This document shows positions 1 through 7,657 of a stretch of DNA of 11,697 nt, piece by piece. The DNA comes from Lentisphaerota bacterium (GTDB lineage Bacteria > Verrucomicrobiota > Kiritimatiellia > RFP12 > UBA1067). Location of the stretch: NCBI GenBank assembly GCA_022839525.1, contig JALHET010000038.1, forward strand, positions 1-11,697, in the 5' to 3' direction. The position numbers and the translations under genes are program-made. Within the stretch, counting starts at the first letter, position 1. Every line of letters starts with the position of its first letter. The notes below the pieces were generated by a model. That model was given only the letters and a program-made list of their open reading frames with translations. It ran no database searches and had not been told where the DNA came from.

Positions 1-100
1 TGACATCCGTCTGACACCCAATCAGCGTTCCGACCGCGCTGCGACGAGACACTACGGCTTTCACTTGTTTCTCGGAGGAGGGTCAGCATCCCGTGATTGA
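1..100 (+). CDS. C-terminal fragment of an unidentified protein, possibly an FGE-sulfatase (SUMF1) domain tail
   Basis: Frame 2 is open from the window edge to a TGA at 98-100 and encodes about 32 residues, so only the end of the gene would be here. The stretch with RSDRAATRHYGFHLFLGGG resembles the closing segment of formylglycine-generating-enzyme / sulfatase-modifying-factor domains, which often end with an Arg-rich turn followed by GFR(L/V). Here the usual GFR is GFH. The last residues (GGGSASRD) are encoded by the 20-nt sequence that recurs at 2703-2722, so the end of this frame may have been shaped by a repeat. The assignment rests on a very short stretch and the frame may not be coding at all. 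The gene would continue to the left of the window. Confidence 0.38.
   Translation, partial: DIRLTPNQRSDRAATRHYGFHLFLGGGSASRD
80..99 (+). repeat. Left copy of a 20-nt direct repeat flanking the toxin island
   Basis: The consensus is GGGTCAGYATYCCGTGATTG. This copy has C at both variable positions. The partner at 2703-2722 has T at both, giving 18 of 20 identical. Each copy is followed by sequence made of short GAAC/GAAAC-like units. It could be the edge of a dispersed intergenic repeat or a remnant of recombination. Confidence 0.6.
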
Positions 101-248
101 ACGCAGAACTCCGAACGCAGAACGTGAAACTTTCAACGTTCAAGTGAAACCATGAAACACATGAAACTTCATGAAAATCATGGCGACTTGGCGGTCTTGG
201 CGGTTCAAAAAACCTTTGTGACCTTAGTGCCTTTGTGTGAGAAAAAAC
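99..248. repeat. Intergenic array of short ~9-nt-period repeats
   Basis: This non-coding stretch is built from successive families of short units. GAACGCAGAAC occurs twice (99-109 and 113-123, 3-nt spacer). TGAAAC/TGAAAA units start at 145, 153, 162 and 172. CTTGGCGGT is a perfect tandem pair (187-195 and 196-204). CCTTTGTGA, CCTTAGTG and CCTTTGTG follow at 213-237. From memory, intergenic sequences of this style (the complement reads like 'ACCGCCAAGACCGCCAAG') occur in many environmental bacterial genomes, with no function known to me. I see no gene in 101-344 besides this and the small hairpin at 262-279. Confidence 0.65.
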
Positions 249-261
249 AAGCACTTGACCA

Positions 262-279
262 TAGCCGTCCGCGCGGCTA
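262..279. other. Small inverted repeat upstream of the toxin operon
   Basis: TAGCCG at 262-267 is complementary to CGGCTA at 274-279, with a 6-nt GC-rich loop, about 65 bases before the first gene of the island. No T-run follows, so it does not look like an intrinsic terminator. It could be a protein-binding site or a leader hairpin, or simply chance. Confidence 0.4.
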
Positions 280-344
280 CCATGACCTCGTCGTGTGGGG
301 GTTGCCCACGTTCATAGAACAGACCCGATAGCACTTTTGGGACA

Positions 345-1262
345 ATGAGAAGCGCAAAGCAACGCAAAACACCGACCAAAAAGAAGCGCATCCTCTTGGC
401 GAGCTTGTTGCTGATGGGGATGTGTGGGGTGCCCATTGCCATTTATCTATGGCGACATGCGCCGGTCGAACCTAAAACGTTGTCAGAACTGCTGGACTTG
501 CCGGAGGACAAATTGGCGCGAGTGGACATCGCCCGGATGAACCTGCTTTCTGCCACCGGACTGCCAAATTCTGAAAACATCAAGTTAGACGAATACCTAC
601 AAACACTGGACAGATGGGCGGAGGTTGTCAAAAAAGCGGAGGAGAAATATTTGCCGACCTTCTACCGGAACCCGGCAAAATACGAAAACTCACTCTCGAA
701 GTTCAAAGCCATCACACTTGTCCTGACATTCAAGGAAGACTTGAAATGCGGATACAACATGGAGCTTGTGCGTTCGGGAGCCATGCAGGACTGGAAAAGC
801 ACACGTTTCTTCAAGGATTCACGAGATTTGTTTCTGCACGGTTTGATTGAACGACAAAAAGGCACTTGCGCTTCCCTGCCATTTTTAGTTGTCGCCTTGG
901 GGCGGCAATGCGGATATCCGCTTTATCTGGCCTCCAGCAAGGGGCATCTTTTTTGCCGATGGCAAGACCAGCAAGAAACGTTTAACATCGAACCGTCCAT
1001 ACGGGGCGTGGATATTTTTCCCGATTCGCATTATTTGACTTATCCTCACCCGTTCACGGAAGCGGAACGCATAGATGAGAAGTATCTCAAAACGCACACG
1101 CCGATAGAAGAATTGAGTTTGCTTATGAGTACCCGTGCGGTTTGCTTCAAAGCAAACGGTTTATATCAGCAAGCCGTGGAGGCCTATGAGATTTCACTGC
1201 GCGGATTCCCGAACTCAAAACTTACGCAGGCATACATCAATGATGCGAAACGGAGGTTATGA
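345..1262 (+). CDS. Membrane-anchored transglutaminase-like (cysteine protease fold) protein with TPR-like tail
   Basis: A 305-residue protein. A basic N-terminus (KKKR) precedes one hydrophobic helix at about residues 17-36, so it is probably an inner-membrane anchor or uncleaved signal with the rest in the periplasm. The core around residues 172-206 has KGTCASLPFLVVALGR and, about 26 residues later, KGHLFCRW. This Cys-then-His arrangement (C175, H201) is typical of transglutaminase-like / SirB1-type folds, and NIEPS at 214-218 continues the core. Residues about 258-292 look like one TPR-type helical pair. The biochemical activity is unknown: it could be a peptidase, an acyl or amide transferase, or inactive. 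The stop is one base from the start of the RHS-colicin M gene, which puts it in the same operon and suggests processing, export or assembly of the toxin. The start is the first ATG in frame, but its upstream SD is weak. Confidence 0.82.
   Translation: MRSAKQRKTPTKKKRILLASLLLMGMCGVPIAIYLWRHAPVEPKTLSELLDLPEDKLARVDIARMNLLSATGLPNSENIKLDEYLQTLDRWAEVVKKAEEKYLPTFYRNPAKYENSLSKFKAITLVLTFKEDLKCGYNMELVRSGAMQDWKSTRFFKDSRDLFLHGLIERQKGTCASLPFLVVALGRQCGYPLYLASSKGHLFCRWQDQQETFNIEPSIRGVDIFPDSHYLTYPHPFTEAERIDEKYLKTHTPIEELSLLMSTRAVCFKANGLYQQAVEAYEISLRGFPNSKLTQAYINDAKRRL
1252..1256 (+). promoter_or_regulatory. Ribosome binding site deciding the toxin gene start
   Basis: GGAGG sits 7 nt before the ATG at 1264 and inside the last codons of the preceding gene. 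It supports a start at 1264 rather than the in-frame ATG at 1135, which would add 43 residues encoded over the upstream gene and would bury the signal peptide. Confidence 0.75.
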
Positions 1263-1263
1263 A

Positions 1264-1962
1264 ATGGAAGTAAGGTGCCTGGTCATTATTGGGATCGCAC
1301 TTGCTTCAATGAATGCGGGAGCATTCTACAGTCCGGAACAGGGACGGTGGCTAAGTCGTGATCCTATGGAAGAACACGGAGAAGCAAATCTATACGTGTT
1401 TTGCGGAAACTCGCCAATATCTTTTATTGACTTTCTTGGTTTACTAACGTCTTCAGAAGCATTGGCGCATTATAAATCAGGTGCTGACAACCCTAAAAAT
1501 CCGAAGGAGCGAACGCCTCTTACCATGGCCTTTGATGAGATTGATACCACCAAAGTAGGAGTTGAACAGTTTCCGCAGATTGCTAAGCAGCTAACGAACT
1601 GCAAGCCCGGGAGTTACCAGATCAAATGGGGCAACAAAAATGATAATCTTCCCTTTAGCACTTCAGATGACCAAGCTTTGTTTCTTGGCAACATTTCTTT
1701 AAAACTAGAGGGAACTCTTGTTGTAAAAGAAAGTGGGGATTGGAATTTTAACGGACAATTGAAGAGTTTTGATGATTACTATGATTTTAATGCATCGACT
1801 CACAGAGGAGCAATAGGAGAGGCACTAACATGGGTGGGAAGAAACAAGATATCGGGCAAACCGTATTGGATAGAAATTCGAGGATCAAAACGAATAACAG
1901 GCACCGGAAATTGTTGTCGTGATAAGCAAAACCCTGGAAAAGGAGGACGGAAATGGTATTAA
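1264..1962 (+). CDS. Secreted RHS-tail / colicin M-like lipid II-degrading toxin
   Basis: A 232-residue protein. Residues 1-20 form a Sec signal peptide ending AGA|F. Residues 21-60 are the hallmark closing motif of RHS cores (YSPEQGRWLSRDP, then NLYVFCGNSP, then DFLGL), which normally marks the junction to a variable C-terminal toxin. The toxin part (about 85-215) matches the catalytic domain of colicin M. LGNISLKLEGTL at 141-152 and DDYYDFNASTHRG at 170-182 give the full signature D171, Y173, D174, H180, R181, equivalent to ColM D226, Y228, D229, H235, R236. Colicin M cleaves undecaprenyl-pyrophosphoryl-MurNAc-pentapeptide-GlcNAc (lipid II) in the periplasm and so blocks peptidoglycan synthesis. 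The receptor-binding and translocation domains of colicin M are absent, and so is the RHS shell, so the delivery route is open. The end overlaps the next gene by 10 nt. G+C is low for this window (18 of 60 in 1741-1800). Confidence 0.9.
   Translation: MEVRCLVIIGIALASMNAGAFYSPEQGRWLSRDPMEEHGEANLYVFCGNSPISFIDFLGLLTSSEALAHYKSGADNPKNPKERTPLTMAFDEIDTTKVGVEQFPQIAKQLTNCKPGSYQIKWGNKNDNLPFSTSDDQALFLGNISLKLEGTLVVKESGDWNFNGQLKSFDDYYDFNASTHRGAIGEALTWVGRNKISGKPYWIEIRGSKRITGTGNCCRDKQNPGKGGRKWY
1941..1946 (+). promoter_or_regulatory. Strong Shine-Dalgarno for the candidate immunity gene
   Basis: AGGAGG lies 6 nt before the ATG at 1953, inside the toxin reading frame. Together with the 10-nt overlap it implies efficient coupled translation, as expected for an antidote that must be made with the toxin. 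Confidence 0.75.
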
Positions 1963-2315
1963 AACCATTGCCTTGCCTTGCTTTAACCGGTTGCGCGATG
2001 TTGCATCTTTCATGCGATCAACCACCAAAGGCTCCAAATATGGCACTGGCAAAAGAAGCTCTAATGGAGTACTGCAAAGCAGAAGTTGTTTCTCCCGCCG
2101 ACTTTGATGTGCCCCGTATATATAAAGAGAACAACTACGATTGGTGTGTGGAGTTTATGACTAAAACCAACTCGTCCCAAAATCATGTGCTACTACTCTA
2201 TTTTAAAGGGGATAGAATAATGGAAAGACAAAGAATGATTGAAGTTGACGAAGCAGAAGCACCCAGACGGAGGAAACATGTTCCCGCGGGCAAGACTAAG
2301 GATGGAATCAAATGA
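1953..2315 (+). CDS. Small lipoprotein, candidate periplasmic immunity protein to the colicin M-like toxin
   Basis: A 120-residue protein that I do not recognise by family. The N-terminus is hydrophobic with two possible lipidation cysteines. C14 follows a good lipobox (LTGC) but after a very short leader. C21 (LHLSC) is followed by Asp, which in E. coli would retain the lipoprotein in the inner membrane. The rest is a small soluble domain with NYDWCVEF near residues 62-69 and a hydrophobic strand HVLLLYFKG, ending in a basic tail. Gene order (directly downstream of and overlapping the toxin), size and exported location fit an immunity protein. The E. coli colicin M immunity protein Cmi is likewise a membrane-anchored periplasmic protein of about 117 residues. 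Family membership with Cmi is not claimed. The stop overlaps the next start (ATGA). Confidence 0.8.
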   Translation: MVLKPLPCLALTGCAMLHLSCDQPPKAPNMALAKEALMEYCKAEVVSPADFDVPRIYKENNYDWCVEFMTKTNSSQNHVLLLYFKGDRIMERQRMIEVDEAEAPRRRKHVPAGKTKDGIK

Positions 2316-2542
2316 TCATTTATTTGGGCATCGCTTTAGTACTCTCCTTTACAGTCGTTAAAATAATGCTTCGGTTGAAAGCGCCATGTGCATTGTCTGT
2401 TGTCATTGGCATTGTCTGTTTCTTGATTTTGGTTGGCGTCGGTGTTTTTTTGATCAAGGGTATGGACACCCCCCCCGCCGGACTCAACCATCATCACACA
2501 GGAAGATTTGAAGAAAGCAGCAGGATTATGAAGAACGGATAA
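2312..2542 (+). CDS. Small two-helix membrane protein of the toxin operon
   Basis: A 76-residue protein with an AAGGA Shine-Dalgarno at 2298-2302 and an ATGA overlap with the preceding gene. Two hydrophobic segments, about residues 2-20 and 27-48, are separated by a short basic loop (LRLK), followed by a polar tail. No family is recognised. Being the fourth coupled gene after a periplasmic toxin, it may be a second immunity factor or a helper of the lipoprotein, which is inference. A run of eight C at 2469-2476 falls inside the tail. Loss of one C would replace the present His-rich ending with PPPDSTIITQEDLKKAAGL and a stop at 2529-2531. The true C-terminus is therefore uncertain, through sequencing error, slippage or mutation. 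Confidence 0.65.
   Translation: MIIYLGIALVLSFTVVKIMLRLKAPCALSVVIGIVCFLILVGVGVFLIKGMDTPPAGLNHHHTGRFEESSRIMKNG
2469..2476. repeat. C8 homopolymer in the small membrane protein gene
   Basis: Eight consecutive C inside a coding tail. It is a possible slippage site (phase variation) or a sequencing error point. Frames on either side give different but complete short endings. Confidence 0.5.
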
Positions 2543-2702
2543 AAAGTGCACGACGTGCAACTATTACCAAAGTGTGCGGCGGTTCGGCATGCAAGCCAAA
2601 ACAAACCCTATTACGTCTATTCCAATGCTGGCGACACGCCTTGCCTCGCCAATCCCAGCCGCAAGGTGACGGCGAACAGCCGGTGTTTGTCATGGCGGAA
2701 GT
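2543..2702 (+). pseudogene. Possible degenerate coding remnant downstream of the toxin operon
   Basis: No intact gene is seen. All three plus frames carry protein-like but broken pieces. Frame 1 (from 2512) reads KQQDYEERIKSARRATITK and runs on to a stop at 2734-2736. Frame 2 reads NKPYYVYSNAGDTPCLANPS and stops near 2716. Frame 3 reads DKKCTTCNYYQSVRRFGM. Joining pieces needs frameshifts, so this may be a decayed additional cassette gene or just non-coding DNA. No family is recognised. Confidence 0.25.
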
Positions 2703-2722
2703 GGGTCAGTATTCCGTGATTG
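2703..2722 (+). repeat. Right copy of the 20-nt direct repeat flanking the toxin island
   Basis: This matches 80-99 at 18 of 20 positions. It is followed by GAAC/GAAAC-rich sequence (2730-2770), as the left copy is, so the similarity extends in style but not in exact sequence. Confidence 0.6.
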
Positions 2723-2810
2723 CGGATGGAACTTAAAACCGGAAACCAAGAACCTGAAACCCAAAAACCATTTGCACTGCCTGCAAAGATTGACACGGCA
2801 CACAGGAATG

Positions 2811-2828
2811 TGGGAAGCTTGGGAAGCT
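2811..2828. repeat. Perfect 9-bp tandem duplication
   Basis: TGGGAAGCT occurs twice head-to-tail. The 9-nt period is the same as that of CTTGGCGGT at 187-204, so both flanks of the island contain this class of intergenic repeat. The remainder of 2723-2869 is low-complexity sequence in which I see no gene or clear promoter. Confidence 0.6.
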
Positions 2829-2869
2829 GTAATAGGCGTGAAAACGATGCCGGACACTTGGGCACACCC

Positions 2870-3895
2870 ATGAAGACGACGAAAAGAGCCAGGGGGCGCG
2901 TGCGCGCGAAGAAGAAGGACGAGAAGCTGACTGTCACCTACATTGACACGCCAGAGCGCCGTGCCCTTGATCTGACCGAGGCTGGGTTACGTGAAGTCCC
3001 GGTGCTTGGCTTCAGCCGTTACAGACATCTCATCACACCGATCGCGGCACACCGTCACGCCTCATGCTTCGAAATCGGCCTCTGCCTGCGCGGGGCGCTG
3101 ACGCTGCTCAACAAAGGCGTCGAACACCGCATTATGCCGGGCGACCTCTACCTGAACAAGCCGACCGACACCCACTGCATATCCGCCAACCCGAAAGGCA
3201 CGGTCGTCTACTGGCTGCTGATCCGCGAGCCGCGGCGCGGCCAACCTTTCCTGCGTCTCAAAAGCCGCGAGGCGCAGGAAATCTGGTCACGCCTGAATCG
3301 CCTGCCCTGCCACATGATCGCAAAAACCGACGCGGTCAAACAGGCCTTCGCGCACCTGTTCAAATATTACGAGCAACCCGCCGGCCCTTACCGCACCGTC
3401 GGGCTGAACACGGCCTGCGTGTCGCTGCTGATGGGCGTGATCGACGCCTCATCACACAAGGCCACCATCATGCACTCGCGCCTGATTAACCATGTTATCG
3501 AATCCCTACGCGAAAAGCCCGAAAGAAAGGTTAGCCTCGATAATCTGGCGCGTGAGGCCGGCATGTCACCCTCGCTTTTCATCAGCCGTTTCAAACAGCT
3601 CACCGGGCTGCCCCCCTATCACTTCCAGCTTGCCTGCCGCTTGGAGAAGGCCAAGCGTCTGCTGGCCGAGACTGACAAGCCCATCACGCAACTCGCGTTC
3701 GACCTCGGTTTTTGCGCTTCGCAACACTTCTCCGGCCACTTCAAGCGTGCCTTCGGCGTCGCGCCTCATATCTGGAAAAAACAACACGGGGTTGCAAAAG
3801 GAAAAGGCCGATCCGAACGGCGCAACGGCAAAGTTCCTGAATCGCGAACACGAGCCAGGCTGGAAACCGAAGGCGTAATGGGAGCGTATCAATGA
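2870..3895 (+). CDS. AraC-family transcriptional regulator with cupin sensor domain
   Basis: 341 residues from the ATG at 2870. An in-frame ATG at 2720 would add 50 residues read through intergenic repeat sequence and is unlikely. A basic N-terminal tail (about 1-20) precedes a cupin-like ligand-binding domain with HRHASCFEIG at 61-70 and the MPGDLYLNKP strand near 89-98. The C-terminal AraC/XylS DNA-binding domain has two helix-turn-helix units, about 221-243 (VSLDNLAREAGMSPSLFISR) and 271-294 (PITQLAFDLGFCASQHFSGH), then the conserved FKRAFGVAP. Such proteins usually sense a sugar and activate neighbouring catabolic genes. The overlap (ATGA) with the downstream amidohydrolase makes that gene the likely partner. 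A low-complexity basic tail of about 35 residues follows the domain. The ligand is unknown. Confidence 0.93.
   Translation: MKTTKRARGRVRAKKKDEKLTVTYIDTPERRALDLTEAGLREVPVLGFSRYRHLITPIAAHRHASCFEIGLCLRGALTLLNKGVEHRIMPGDLYLNKPTDTHCISANPKGTVVYWLLIREPRRGQPFLRLKSREAQEIWSRLNRLPCHMIAKTDAVKQAFAHLFKYYEQPAGPYRTVGLNTACVSLLMGVIDASSHKATIMHSRLINHVIESLREKPERKVSLDNLAREAGMSPSLFISRFKQLTGLPPYHFQLACRLEKAKRLLAETDKPITQLAFDLGFCASQHFSGHFKRAFGVAPHIWKKQHGVAKGKGRSERRNGKVPESRTRARLETEGVMGAYQ
3880..3884 (+). promoter_or_regulatory. Ribosome binding site of the coupled deacetylase gene
   Basis: GGGAG lies 7 nt before the ATG at 3892, within the last codons of the AraC gene. It supports the ATGA-overlap start. Confidence 0.6.
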
Positions 3896-4917
3896 AGGCT
3901 AGCAGAAGAGGTTTTCTCGGCGGACTCACCGGTGTTCTCGCGGCCAGTGGAGCGGGCGGAGCCCTGCCGGCTGCCGCATCCGCCGCGAAGGGGCAGAGGT
4001 GGGTCGACCTGCAGGTGAACGGACGCGTCGGGGTTTCGTTTACGGACGACAGCCTCACGGTCGAGGGCGTGAAGAAAGTCACAGACGCCCTCAATGCCGC
4101 GGACACCGAGTATTTTTTGCCGACGATCGTGACCTGTCCGGATGAGCGGGCGGTCAAGGGCCTGCGGACCATTCGGGCGGCGATGAAGACGTATCCCGAA
4201 TGCCAGCGGTCGATTCTTGGCTTTCACATGGAGGGGCCGTTCGTCACCTCGGTGCCCGGTTATTCTGGTGCGCATAACCGCCAGTGGGTGCGTGATCCTG
4301 ACACGGCGGTTTACGACCGATGGATGGACGCGTCCGACGGACTCGTCCGCTTGGTCACGATTTGCGGGATGCGCAAGGGCGCGGAGGAATTCGCGCGCTA
4401 TGTCTCTGCCAAGGGAACGGTTGTCTCTCTCGGCCACACGCACCTCACGAAGACCGAGGATATCGACCGGATGGTGAAAGCCGGCGTGAAGGCATGGACG
4501 CATCTCGGCAACGCCATGCCGAACGAAGTGCCGCGTCACAACAACCAGATCTGGACAGCCCTCGCGCATCGCGGACTGACGCCGATGTTCATCTCGGACG
4601 GTTTCCATCTTCCCAAGGAGATGCTGCGCGTTTTCGTCCGCTCCCGTCCGCTCGACGAACTCATCACGGTCTCCGATTGCTCATTTCCGGGCGGGCTCGA
4701 GCCGGGCAGCTACTGGAAAAACGGGCGGGAATCGATTCTTGAGCCGAACGGTTTCATACGCAGCCCGTCGACAAACTCCCTTGGGGGATCCTCGTGTCTC
4801 ATGCGCGATTGCGTCAAGACGCTCAACTCTCCGGAAGTGGGCCTTTCGCTGGGAGACTGCGGGAAGATTGCCCGCATCAATCCGCTCCGGCTCATCGGCA
4901 TGGAAGCACTCATATAA
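3892..4917 (+). CDS. Tat-exported N-acetylglucosamine-6-phosphate deacetylase-like amidohydrolase
   Basis: A 341-residue protein. The N-terminus SRRGFLGG plus a hydrophobic Ala/Gly segment ending near residue 32 is a Tat signal. The barrel shows the NagA landmarks: DLQVNG (39-44), LPTIVTCP (76-83), FHMEGPF with E114, LGHTHL with H182, THLGNAMPN with H204, ISDGFHLP with D236/H239, VSDCSFPGG with D262, and NPLRLIGM at the end. NagA hydrolyses the N-acetyl group of GlcNAc-6-P. E. coli NagA is about 382 residues with a beta-sandwich made from both termini. Here the mature protein begins directly at the first barrel strand and ends right after the NPLRLIGM helix, so the sandwich is essentially missing. 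With export out of the cytoplasm, the natural substrate is probably not cytosolic GlcNAc-6-P but another N-acylated or amide sugar. It is translationally coupled to the AraC gene. Two stops follow in tandem (TAATGA). Confidence 0.85.
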   Translation: MKASRRGFLGGLTGVLAASGAGGALPAAASAAKGQRWVDLQVNGRVGVSFTDDSLTVEGVKKVTDALNAADTEYFLPTIVTCPDERAVKGLRTIRAAMKTYPECQRSILGFHMEGPFVTSVPGYSGAHNRQWVRDPDTAVYDRWMDASDGLVRLVTICGMRKGAEEFARYVSAKGTVVSLGHTHLTKTEDIDRMVKAGVKAWTHLGNAMPNEVPRHNNQIWTALAHRGLTPMFISDGFHLPKEMLRVFVRSRPLDELITVSDCSFPGGLEPGSYWKNGRESILEPNGFIRSPSTNSLGGSSCLMRDCVKTLNSPEVGLSLGDCGKIARINPLRLIGMEALI

Positions 4918-4971
4918 TGAACACGTAACGCTAGCACCCGTATAAGGGACAGGGTTGTGCATGGGGTTGCG

Positions 4972-4996
4972 GGCGGGCCGTTTTTCCGCCATTTTT
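4972..4996 (+). terminator. Possible weak intrinsic terminator after the deacetylase gene
   Basis: GGCGG (4972-4976) pairs with CCGCC (4986-4990) across a 9-nt loop, followed by ATTTTT. The stem is short, so termination efficiency is doubtful. Confidence 0.4.
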
Positions 4997-5009
4997 CCGG
5001 CGCAAAAGT

Positions 5010-5038
5010 TTGTTTACGGCTCCGGTTTTTGCTATATT
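5010..5038 (+). promoter_or_regulatory. Sigma70-type promoter of gyrB
   Basis: TTGTTT (5010-5015) and TATATT (5033-5038) are separated by 17 nt. Transcription would start around 5045, leaving a leader of about 25 nt before the ATG at 5069. This also argues against the upstream in-frame TTG at 5042 as start codon. Confidence 0.7.
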
Positions 5039-5041
5039 TAG

Positions 5042-7549
<2,508 letters not shown>

Positions 7550-7587
7550 CCCCAGCGATGCCGCATTGAAGAGCCTTTGTTTCGATG

Positions 7588-7606
7588 ACGGGGGGACAAC
7601 CTCCGT
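7588..7606 (+). terminator. Hairpin behind gyrB, possible terminator
   Basis: ACGGGGG (7588-7594) pairs with CCTCCGT (7600-7606) across the loop GACAA (7 bp including one G-U), about 40 nt after the gyrB stop. There is no downstream T-run, so it may be a 3'-end stabilising hairpin or a Rho-assisted site rather than a classical terminator. Confidence 0.35.
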
Positions 7607-7622
7607 TAACCGCTTGCACCGC

Positions 7623-7651
7623 TTGTTTTCCGCGATGAGGCGTGCTATGGT
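7623..7651 (+). promoter_or_regulatory. Predicted promoter upstream of the structured region and gmd
   Basis: TTGTTT (7623-7628), a 17-nt spacer and TATGGT (7646-7651). The -35 hexamer and spacing are identical to the gyrB promoter, and the -10 is also preceded by GC (GCTATGG here, GCTATAT there). Transcription would begin near 7658. Confidence 0.5.
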
Positions 7652-7657
7652 TTACCA

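Noticed and set aside
1135..1263. Upstream start for the RHS-colicin M protein
   Set aside because: The extension overlaps the preceding gene. GGAGG at 1252-1256 and the signal peptide point to 1264.
2720..2869. Extended N-terminus of the AraC regulator
   Set aside because: The extra 50 residues are encoded by repeat-rich intergenic sequence with a 9-bp tandem duplication. The ATG at 2870 begins a plausible basic N-terminus.
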